A DNA stretch of 64,000 bases. Source: Poa pratensis. Its lineage: Eukaryota; Streptophyta; Magnoliopsida; Poales; Poaceae. Shown here piece after piece: positions 54,801-64,000 of this stretch; the stretch's first letter is position 1, and every line of letters starts with the position of its first letter. Both the position numbers and the translations under genes were made by a program. The stretch is from positions 79,347,447 through 79,411,446 of the forward strand of contig CAMZMU010000117.1 in assembly GCA_947311845.1 (NCBI GenBank), given 5' to 3'. The notes beneath the pieces are model-generated. The model saw only the letters and a program-made list of their open reading frames with translations, did no database searches and was not told where the DNA came from.

Positions 54801-56736
54801 TGCGAGCTTCCATTGCCTTTCTGGCTGCTTCTCCAGCTGCAATCTTCTCCCTTGCCATCCTAGTGTAGTGAGGGTTTGCATTTCCCAAAGTATCATGAAG
54901 GGATGCGGTCATACCATCCGTCTCCTGCAGATGACAAAAGGAATAACTATTATTCTCATCCTGCAAAACCAATTACCAATCCGATTTCCCTCTTTTTCTT
55001 ATCCCAGGCAGAGAAGAGAATTGAGCTAGCAAGGATTCAAACTGCTAGTTCCTTTTCGAGAAATGCATTTAAGTACACGATAAAGATCTTAAGGGCCCAT
55101 GAAGGAAAACAAAAGTAAATCCCACTTCGATTAGCTGGTCGTAATCTGCAGTATCCTATCAGTGGCAACAGAGACCACAGAGTGTAACAGAACCTAGTCC
55201 AATGTGCAATATTATCCTGGACCCACTCGTGTTATCTTGTCACAAATGCAGTTTACTCTAGATAAATATCACCAAATACTAGCGGAACATTTTGTGCTAT
55301 CCATTAAGTACCTGAAGACGCTTTATCTTTCTCTTCAAGTATGATTCAGTCTTTTTCCTAGGGAACCAATCATTAGAGGAACCACTTCTGCGTATCACCG
55401 ACTTCTTGAACTGGGATGTCGACTTATTGACAGATTTCAAAAGGGAGCTTCCACAGTCTCTTGAGCCTGGGCTCTGCAGAAAATAAATAAATATAACAAA
55501 TACGCTGTTAGCTAAGTTCTTCATAGAGGTAGGCCTCACAATTAGGAAATAGAACAGGTAAGAAAGAGATGTTGCTTAATTCGGTTTTGTTCAAGCATAA
55601 GAAATCGAACCTGAAATTTTCTAACAAAAAAATATGATAGAGACAGACCACTGCATTTTACGGGGCTAAGCCTAACAGTCCAACTGTCACATATGCACGC
55701 ATCAACATTATTTGCCTGTAAAGTTGACCTATGCAAATATTAACCATGGGTTCCATTCTACTTGTTCACTCTAGCAACGAACAATTCTTTTTCAGAATAT
55801 ATGACTACCATTTCACATCTCAGTTCAGCGCAATCCTGACATGAATCTTCATACAGGATTAAAAAAAATTAACGTTAGAGGCTTAAGGGATCAGAAGGTG
55901 ACCAGGTAACCACATTACTTGTAAGGGATAACTAAGTACAAAATGTACCGACTACCAACAGTGCCCAGGCCGGCATATGTTGGACAACAACTTGAACTGA
56001 ATTTAACAGAGAAACACGCGTAATGCATTCGCTGTAAAACTCTATACTTGCAACCAATGATAAATTACTGTCTCTAAAAACTACATGATGAAAATTCACA
56101 TCAGCATGGCATCAGGAAACATACGACAAGCAATTCCACAGACATAATGAAGCAAATTGGCAGGCTATCAGTAAACATACTGCAAGCTTTTGCATAAATC
56201 GACACCAACACACTCGAAGTTGCAGTGATCCACATGAAACACCAAATCACACACAGTCTGCTATATCAGAGTGCACATATATCGGAGTTGCTAAGTGATG
56301 AATGGATGATATCACCAAGGAAGGCCCGACGAGGACTAGGGTTTCGTGAGGAATTTAGCCATAGCGATTGCGAAGCACTATGTGCGGGGAGAGGCTGCAA
56401 AGCACTAGATGCTGAGAAGTTACACTACACCGAATCGACCAAAATAAAATCGGACCAAACCACCGCCCCCACAAAGGCACCCGAAGGTTCTAAACCAGTT
56501 CTACGGAGGAGGATCGAAGAACCCCCAATCGAACCGCACGAGGCACAGAGAGCTGAGGCCGCATCAGCGCCATATGGAGGCGGGGAGAGGGACATCGAGC
56601 GAACCTTGCGGGAGCTTCCGCCGCTGCGGTTGGGGGATCCCTTCCTCCGGGAGGACGTCGGCGAGATGCAGCGGGCCCCGCCGCCGCCGCCGGCAGCGGT
56701 GGAAGGCGGCGACGAGGTCGGGGACGAGGTGGACAT
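51840..56736 (-). CDS. Plant coiled-coil repeat protein of unknown function (six exons, one frame break)
   Basis: Exons on the minus strand: 56736-56605, 55473-55312, 54924-54752, 54639-52199, 52117-51980 and 51899-51840, all with GT-AG junctions in frame. The protein starts MSTSSPTSSPP with a serine/proline-rich head, then a basic segment (SNDWFPRKKTESYLKRKIKRL), an alanine-rich helix (AREKIAAGEAARKAMEARK) and a long charged region. That region repeats LVKH[VIL]-x2-LE-x-EK-x-E about eight times and AEERRRAREKELLDxWGG three times, likely coiled coil. The large exon contains a 393-bp tandem duplication (131 codons). Within it, near 52955-52975, an 8-base excess shifts the frame, so the literal product stops at 52923 (about 727 residues); without the shift it would be about 1,030. 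I recognise it as a plant-specific family but know no function. Confidence 0.8.
52199..52960 (-). repeat. 393-bp in-frame tandem duplication within the coiled-coil exon
   Basis: The words coding SDSLDQIL-KHV-RLEKEKM and GDSDTLL-KK-D-QYAD-AAGGLADIFV occur at about 52894 and again at 52501, 393 bases apart. AEERRRAREKELLD codes repeat at the same offset, and a third weaker copy is in exon 5. High similarity between the units points to recent duplication. Confidence 0.8.
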
Positions 56737-57055
56737 GGGGAATCGTGCGACCGGAGATCTCAGAGGAGAAGCGGCGGGGGAGGAGGGGAGAGGGCTGGGA
56801 TTCAAATGGGAATCGGACGGGATCGGGGAAGAAGTAGCCGTTGTTGATGGCTGCCGAACGCCGGCCCGGTTGAAATTGAAACGCGGGGTGGGATTGCGAT
56901 TTCCGACAGCGAGCGGCGCGAGGGTTAACGCTGAGCTGGCTGCTTTATGGTGCCACGTCAGAGGAGTAATTGCATATGTAAACGCATGGTTTTTATGAGG
57001 CAGTAATATCGTTTCTATAGAAAACACATGTCACGATTATTTTGGCCAACAATTA

Positions 57056-57313
57056 ATAGTTGTACCCCAACCCATTAGAGTTTAAACTCCAGATTTAACG
57101 CTTGTGTTTCTAGTTTAGGCGGAATATTTTTCAGTGTGAGGCGACGCTCCATCGACAGCTAGGGTCTGTGGTGACTTTGTTAATCTCAAGACCCGATCCG
57201 CCGGCTAAGTCTATTGAAGGTGCTCATAGGGATAGGGTGTGTACGCGTTCATAGGGTGAGTGCATGCACGTGTATATGAGCGCATGCGTTGTACTATGTT
57301 TCTCCAAAAAAAT
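57056..57313 (+). mobile_element. tRNA-related SINE, 5'-truncated, same family as 17180-17479
   Basis: It matches the minus strand of 17180-17479 from the B-box side onward: TTTAGGCGGAATATTTTTCAGTG, GATCCGCCGGCT, GTGCTCATAGGGATAGGGTG and TGTACTATGTTTCTCC, ending in a short A run at about 57307-57313. The A-box head is missing or worn. A clear TSD was not found. Confidence 0.7.
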
Positions 57314-57389
57314 TGACTTACGCTGATACAAAATCAAAATAGTAACAAAGTATTTTTTTTAAATGCAGCTGCATGTCATATAACCTTGT

Positions 57390-58480
57390 GTTTGTTGAGA
57401 AATTGCCCATCAAAAATTTGCCTTCTCGCGTCCTGAAAAACGGACACCAGGAGTGCAGAGCACTCCTTTCGAGATTCGTCAAAGGGATGCAATATGAACC
57501 AGACTCTGGTCAAAGATTCTCTCTCTCTCACACACACCGAGCTCACATAAACATGCACAATGACACAAGGATTTTACCCAGGTTCGGGCCGCCCGCAAGC
57601 GTAACACCCTACGTTCTGCTTATCTGTTTTACGATGGATATGGTGGATCTTACAATGGGCAAGGCTCGTTGCCGCAAGGGCATAACTCTCTCTACAAGCT
57701 GCGGGAGGTGAGCTTGTCTTAGCGAAAATGGGGATGAACTGTCCGACCCTGGTTCGATCCCTTGTCTTGGTGGCATGGACCTCCTTTTATAGTAGCAAGG
57801 GGTTGCCACAAGGGAGTGCCTATGCGTGTTATCAGTGTGTTGGGCGATGGGAGCGGTGCCTACAGGAGGTGGCGTGGACGAGTCTCCGGAGAGTGCGGGG
57901 AGCAGCTATGTCCAACGGGACAAAGCATGGGTAGCAGGATGTAGGGGGTAATGATGGCCTACGAGGGCACAGACCTACCCTGAATTGTCACGTCTACAGA
58001 GCGCCGCCCAATGACGGTGGGTGGTGGTGCGCACCGGTGCGGGCACGCAAGGCCACCGGTTGGGCCGCCCGTTCTTAGGGAAGCATGTGTGCGTCCTTGG
58101 GACCGCGCGACGACCTCCTCGGGACCGTGCGGTGACTGCTGGGGCCTCTGCTGGTGATGTCAGCTGGCATCAGGGCTGAGCGCCCAGGAAGGAATCGAGC
58201 CTTCCTATCTTTAGATCTTGACGAAGGTCTACATGCCATCTCGGGCCCAAGGCAGCCCAGGCCGCGAAGTCCCAAGCGTGACGTGAGCGTGGGGACCCCG
58301 TTCTCCACGATAACGACAGTAGCTCCCTGGAGTGTAGTTGAGAGTGTGTAGAAGTAATGAATAGAAAGCAATCAATGCCTTCAAATCTCATGAAAATCTT
58401 CTGTGCAGTTAGAAAAAGTATTGAGATGAAATAATCTGTCTGTCCAATTGTGCTTAGAGTATACTTAGATTTTACCAACA
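57390..58480. mobile_element. LTR-retrotransposon remnant
   Basis: The words GGATTTTACCCAGGTTCGGGCC, CGTAACACCCTACGTTCTGC and TGGCATGGACCTCCTTTTATAG are familiar from long terminal repeats of Triticeae gypsy-type elements. Ends and TSD could not be fixed, and no internal coding domain is present. Open frames in it are short and unlikely to be genes. Confidence 0.4.
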
Positions 58481-60480
58481 CCTACATTGGAAAGCAAACA
58501 AAATATAAAACTAGTTACAACAATTTGAAAACTATGATTTGAACTTTCTTATCTAAACTATATGAAAATTTGGCTACTCTGTATGCAGATTAGTTATTGC
58601 ATCAAGACATTTGTGGCAATAAAGGAGTATGCCAGAAAGCATTACTGAAAGGAATGGAAATGCAAACATCGGCAACAACAGTGCGGCGCCAATTGATCAA
58701 CCTCAAGGTTCATGCATAGGTGAGGAAATATTTGTTTTTAGTGTGTTCGTTGCTGAACAAACAAAAACATCAAATTTGTTTGGTTTCATCTTGTTGTTTC
58801 TATTTAAAAAACACAAAGAAATTAACAACATTGCTTAGCTCTAGTTACCGTGTATAGTGCAACGAAGTTATGGCAAATTGTCTAAGTTAGCAACCCGTTT
58901 ATGTTTTGCTTGCAGAGACATGAAATTCTGGAGCAAACCATGGTTCTATGAGTGGCTTAATCCAGGATGATAGTATAAACACAAACCGTGCTTCATGTCC
59001 TGCACATAGCGACACCGGATTCAAGGAATGACGAAGTTAGGAATGTTCTGGCTCAATCAAGGAGTTACTCGACAGAACACTTTTTAAATCTTTTCAGATT
59101 TTTTATGATAAAGCTCATTAATTTATACCAAACATTTTTATCTTTAAAAATAAAATATGATCGATGCCTCATCTTACCCAGCCAAATATTGTCATCGCTA
59201 ATTACAAAAATATTGATGGCGTTCACAAATGTGTTTAAGCTAAACACAAACAATATTTTCAATAATAATAATGTTAGCTTTTGTTAAAATTATAGTCTGT
59301 GACCTCTTAAAAAACGGTCTAATCCTAATTCAATGTATTTCATTTGATAAGGAGGGAGAGCCTCTGAACCATTTCAAAGTGAATTCTAAAAATAAATAAG
59401 CGTCGTCTTTCACATACACAAATTGCGGCACATATGTTTATTTATATGTGTTGGCATCGATAATAATCTTAATACATGGTAGAGTTTATATGTCCATATA
59501 AATATCTTGATTGATATTTCTAGAGTGTATAATATTTTTGTAATAAAATAGTGCATAATAGAGTGTACCCTTGGGTACGTACAAATGTTAAACTCGATCG
59601 ACATAGTGATCAGGTCCTTGCAGTGTGCAAGGATTAGTTCGCTTGGTGTCTAAGTTCCTACAATTAGTAGGGTTTGATTCGCCCGTTGATTTTTGAATCG
59701 TTTTTGTTTTGAAAATGGGTGTGCAGTGTTCTTACAACCAGTTTTACAATCGATCAAGACCATCTCCTCCAAGCAGGGAGGGACTAATCCCAATAATAGC
59801 TACGACCCAACATTTGTCCTTTTTCTCATTTAGTAGAGAGTCACCTCATCGGTTTACCTATCCTACGATGCTCGGAAACAAGCATTTATGGTGAAAGCGG
59901 CTAACTTAAGCTAACTTATATGGCGTGTGTGATATCCAAACACGATAACACCATTGGCTGGACTCCAAGGGAACATAAGTGGGTAAAAAAAATTCCACGG
60001 GATAGAAGTGGTTAAAAGTTCCGCAAATGACTATTTACGACAAATGACGCCCAAGCATTAGAAAAGATCTAAATATTTGTGGTACATCCGAAGGTGGTAG
60101 TCGCCCATCTGCCTCCTGCGGTAGCTTCCTTCTGGGCTCACGGGCCTCGAGCACCACGTGTTGTTATGTATCGCTTCGGTGATACCTAGTGGCATCCCAA
60201 ACAGCACCAACAAGTGAAGCTGTCTAAAAAAAATCACGAAAAGAATGTGCGAAAATGTGAAGGTGATTGTTTCGCGGCACAGCCCGTCTGACAGAAACAG
60301 AGGACTCCAAAAATAACCCAGTACATCAGTGTTTTGCGTTATATATTTTCAAATCTTAGCAGGAGAGCTGCTAAATTAATTGATAAGAAAAACAAATGAT
60401 TTAGCTTATAACTGAAACCGGACACAAAAAAGGCGATTCCTATATCGCGCGTACCGCGATGCCTACTCCCACCCGCGTAC
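58481..60480. other. Intergenic AT-rich stretch without recognised features
   Basis: I see no gene or delimitable repeat here. Several short open frames lack any recognisable motif. Confidence 0.35.
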
Positions 60481-60489
60481 CCCCGATTG

Positions 60490-62310
60490 ACTTTTGGGCC
60501 TGGCCCATTTCGCTGTATATCAACAATTTCTAGTTGTAACTCCTTCATTCTTCATTTCTTACCTGACACCGTCACCGCGCACTGTTTCTTTTCCCGTTTT
60601 CCAGTTTTGTTTTTCTTTCTTCCTCCCTTTTTCTCATATGTTTTATTTTCTCTGCTTCCCTTTTTTCTACTATTTTATTTTGTCATTTTCCTGTTCTTTC
60701 CATTTTCTTTTGTTATTTTCCTCATATTTCATTTTCTAATTTTTTGGTAATACAAATTTTTTTGGACTCTGAAACATTTTTTAGAGAAGACATTGAATAT
60801 GTTTATTTTCCTATGAACATATTTTGGACCAGCGATCACCTTTTTTGGTTAATTATTATTTTTGGTTTACCGGTATTTTTTGTGCGATATTCTTTTTATT
60901 CACCGCACATTTTTGTTCACCGACATTTTTTCGTTTACTGTTATGTTTTGTTCACCCGACATTTTTTGGTTCACTTTTTTGTTCATCGACATTTTTTCGC
61001 TGTCATTTTCCGTTCCCTATTATTTTTTGTTCACCGATATTTTTTGTTCACAATTAGTTTTGGTTCACATGCATTTTTGGTTTAGTTTCTTTTTTGTTCA
61101 ATGGCATTTTTTTTCATCGACATTTTTTCGCTGTTATTTTTTGTTCCCTATTATTTTTGGTTCACCGACATTTTTTGTTCACAATAGTTTTGGTTCACAT
61201 GCATTTTTGGTTCAGTTTCTTTTTTGATCACTGGCATTTTTTGTTCACCGATATTTTTCGTTCACTGTCATTTTCTGTTCCCTATTATTTTTGGTTCACC
61301 GACATTTTTTGTTCACAATTAGTTTTGTTTCACATGCATTTTTGGTTCAGTTTCTTTTTTGTTCACTGACTTTTTTTGTTCACTGATATTTTTCGTTCAC
61401 GGCATTTTTTGTTCACTATTTTCATTTTTTGACATTTTTTGTCACATTTTCAGTTCACCTGTCATTTTTTTTGTTCACCGCCATTTTTCGTTCAGTATTA
61501 GTTTTGGTTCACTGATATTTTTGTTCACAAATTTTCTTTGGTACTCTGGCATTTTTTTGGGTTCACCAACTTTTTTTGGTTCACTTTTTTATGTTCACCG
61601 GCATTTTTCGTTCACCGACGTTTTTATTCACTCTTAGTTCAACGGGATTTTTTTTAGCTATTATTTTTCGTTCACCGAATTTTTTGTATCACTATTAGTT
61701 TTGGTTCACTGGCACTTTTTCACTTTTTTTCTTCACCGACATTTTTCGTTCACCGACATTTTCCGTTCAATATTATTTTTGGTTCATTGGCATTTTTTGT
61801 TCACTGTTATTTTTGGCCCACTGACATTTTCTTGGCTCACTATTATTTTTGGTTCACCGATATTTGTTGGTTCACTTTTTTGTTCACCGGCATTTTTCTT
61901 TCGTTGTATTATTTTTGGTTCACTGGTATTTTTTGGTTCACTATTATTTTTGGTTCATCGGTATTTTCGTTCACCGACATTTTTCGTTCACTATTAATTT
62001 TGGTTCAGTAGCATTTTTTGTTCACTATTATTTTTGGTTCACCGACATTGTTTTGGCTCACTATTATTTTTTGTTCACCTGTAATTTTGGTTGACTATTT
62101 TTTTTGTTCACCGCCTTTTTCCGCTCACCTACATTTTCGTTCGCTGTTATTTTTGGTTCACCGGTATTTTTTGTTCACTATTATTTTTGGCTCACCGATG
62201 TGTTTTTGGTTCGGTTTACTAGCATTTTTAGTTCACTATTTACTTTATTCACCGCCATTTTTTGGTTCACCGGATTTTTTGTTCACTATTATTTTTGGTT
62301 CACCGAAATT
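60490..62310 (+). repeat. Repeat module 1: pyrimidine tract followed by GTTCAC tandem field
   Basis: A GGGCCTGGCCC word at 60499 is followed by a T/C-rich tract (about 60570-60740) and then, from about 60840 to 62310, by degenerate units of 20-27 bases built on TTTTTGGTTCACCGACATTT and TTTTGTTCACTATTATTTTT. The field is plus-strand T-rich throughout. Its translated frames give only Phe/His/Val-rich repeats. The layout recalls subterminal regions of large DNA transposons in Triticeae (Mutator-like), which is inference. Confidence 0.75.
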
Positions 62311-62660
62311 ATGTGTTGACCATGAAAGATTGTTAGATATTTGGATGGGCGGCAGCTCACTCGCCGACCGTAGTACAATATCTAAATTGAGCTAGCTAGC
62401 TTGTACTGAGAGGACTAGATCGATCAATCTTATTGAGCTAGCTCATTACATGAATACTGGATCAATCTCGATCTGGTTGAGCTTCCAGCACCGTCCTCCT
62501 GCGCGAGGTGGAGGCAATTTGGGCCCAGCCCAATAGCGAGAGGGGTACGCGGACGAGACTTCACTCACGCATAACGCGTGACATAGGCGCTCCCCACAAA
62601 AACCATAAAAACGGGAATCACTCGGTATCGCCCGAGCGATTTGGTGCCACCAATCCGCTA
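62311..62660. other. Spacer between the two repeat modules
   Basis: This stretch has ordinary composition with several AGCTAGCT words (62385-62450) and a palindromic GCATAACGCGTGAC region. No gene is evident. Confidence 0.35.
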
Positions 62661-62664
62661 AAGG

Positions 62665-64000
62665 GATATCGATCGTGGGCTTGGCCCGTTTAACGTGTTT
62701 GCTTCCTTCGTTCCTCTCCTGTTCAGTTTGTTCGTTGTACTTCCTTCGTTCGTATGTTTCTGTTTCTTTTTCCTTTTATTTTCGTTTTTTCTTTTCGTAT
62801 TTTCTGTCCATTTTCTTTCTTTCTTTTTTCGTTTCTTTTCTTTTATTTTTCTTTTATTTTTTCTTCCTTGTATTCCTTTTTTCCTTTTGTCTAAACATTG
62901 TTCCCCGTCAGTAATCGCAATTTGTTTCTCATGTATTTAAAAAAATCCATATTATTTTAATCTTGTTCCATCTATGATAAAGTTTTGTTCCTAACAGTCT
63001 ACATGTTTGTTCCAGCGGACGTCAAGATTTGTTCCTCATGTGTTTTTATTCCTCGTACATGTGATTTTTGTTCCTCGTAGATATAATTTGTGTTCCCCAT
63101 AGATGTGATTTTTGTTCCTCGGACGTAGATATAATTTTTGTTCCCCGTAGATGTGATTTTTGTTCCTGGGACATAGATATAATTTTTGTTCCTCGTAGAT
63201 GTGATTTTTTTTCCTCAGAGTTAGATATAATTTTTGTTCCCCGTAGATGTGATTTTTGTTCCTCGGACTCTAAAATAATTGTTCCAACTGTATTAGTGTT
63301 TGTTCCATCTGGCACATATTTGTTCCTTAGGCGATTAACATTTGTTCCTCCTAGATATGATTTTTGTTCCTCAGACGCTAAACTTATTGTCCCAACTCTA
63401 GTCGTGATTTTGTTCCATTTGATTTACATATTTGTTCCTTGTGTTGACAAGGTTTTTCTTCCTTGGCCCCTCAAAAATTGTTCCATTTAATTTAAGAACT
63501 TGTTCTACTTATAATAGAGCATGTTCCGTAATCTTTCATTTTGTTCCTCGAGCACTAAAAACATGAAGTTTGTTCCACATGTCATAGTGAATTCCTGTTC
63601 ATTCATGGTTGTGAATTGTTCCTCGAGCATTTTGTTTTCCGCCTGTATGCGTGGTTTGTTCCTCAAAGGCTAAAAATTTGTTCCATGTGAATTCTTAAAT
63701 TCTTCCTCTATCTATGGTAATTGTTTCCTGAGCATATTTTTTGTTTCTATATGTGGTTTGTTTCTAGAACACTAAAATTTGTTCCTCATGTATATAAATT
63801 TACTCCGCTCGATGTAATTGTTTTCCTCCTTTCCAACTATAGTCGTGATATTTTGTTCTACTTAGTTTGAAAGTTTGTTCCGGTTAGTTTAAAATTTTGT
63901 TCCTCGTACATACATATGTGATTTGTTCCTCGGTCGTTATAAATGTTGTCCAAACTATAGTCCTGATTTTTTGTTCCACCTAGTATAAAATTGTGTTTCT
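62665..64000 (+). repeat. Repeat module 2: pyrimidine tract followed by TTTGTTCC tandem field
   Basis: A GGGCTTGGCCC word at 62676 is followed by a T/C-rich tract (62700-62895) and a field of TTTGTTCC-based units that runs past the window end. At about 63060-63250 the units form a 48-base higher-order repeat (GTGATTTTTGTTCCTCGGAC, then GTAGATATAATTTTTGTTCC and CCGTAGAT), four copies. The order of parts parallels module 1. Confidence 0.75.

Noticed and set aside
56225..56998. 257-codon plus-strand frame
   Set aside because: It is antisense to exon 1 and the promoter of the minus-strand coiled-coil gene, which has proper splice sites.
60744..62395. Chain of plus-strand open frames rich in Phe, His, Val and Trp
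   Set aside because: They occur in all three frames and simply translate the GTTCAC tandem repeats; no domain, no codon bias and no plausible start context.
63046..63315. Minus-strand frame with a 16-residue repeat (SHLRGTKIIS)
   Set aside because: It is produced by the 48-base minisatellite being a multiple of three; stops appear where the repeat decays. No sign of a gene.

Overview
This window is nuclear DNA of a grass, most likely a Pooideae/Triticeae species (wheat, barley or a relative). The evidence is plant-only gene families with spliced or intronless structures typical of grasses, Stowaway MITEs with CTCCCTCCG ends and TA duplications, L1-type LINEs, Helitrons ending in CTAG, tRNA-type SINEs and a Ty3/gypsy-like solo LTR. 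The species call is inference. No organelle, bacterial or viral segment was recognised.

Layout. 1-6 kb: duplicated non-coding blocks, a GC-rich retroposon with a 15-bp target-site duplication (TSD), a Stowaway MITE, and a two-exon gene for a secreted eight-cysteine peptide whose TATA region was split by a 47-bp retroposon scrap. 6.4-7.8 kb: an intronless presenilin gene with both catalytic aspartates. 9-12.8 kb: a hAT-like element and, on the minus strand, a three-finger C2H2 zinc-finger gene with a probable 5' UTR intron. 14-27 kb: a broken segmental duplication carrying UDP-glucose dehydrogenase (UGDH). One copy is only a 3' fragment. The other is a nearly full-length pseudogene with a lost start, a 4-bp insertion, a stop codon and a 1.6-kb hAT element in its coding exon; a 4.7-kb LINE lies just downstream of it. 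27.9-28.8 kb: a second hAT transposase fossil. 30-40.4 kb: a 21-exon TSR1-like 40S ribosome biogenesis gene, with telo-box and site II promoter motifs, a GC-AG intron holding a complete 1.76-kb Helitron, and a one-base deletion predicted to truncate the protein. 40.8-43.3 kb: MITE, MATH-BTB pseudogene, and a small two-exon gene (170 aa) with a DUF863-like motif. 43.4-47.8 kb: a LINE fragment split by a 3-kb solo LTR. 49.0-51.0 kb: a Helitron-like element with a GC-rich segment. 51.8-56.7 kb: a six-exon plant coiled-coil repeat protein, also with an internal frameshift. 57-58.5 kb: SINE and LTR remnants. 60.5-64 kb: two long GTTC-rich degenerate tandem-repeat fields, each preceded by a pyrimidine-rich tract.

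The genes do not form a pathway. Candidates for functional loci are presenilin, the C2H2 factor, the Cys-rich peptide gene, the 170-aa gene and perhaps the coiled-coil gene and TSR1. The last two each show one frame break that could be a real lesion or a base-calling error. The main story is nested transposition: several insertions can be delimited to the base by their TSDs. I found no clearly new biochemical system. The least explained items are the Cys-rich peptide, the repeat-module pair at the right end and the coiled-coil repeat protein.
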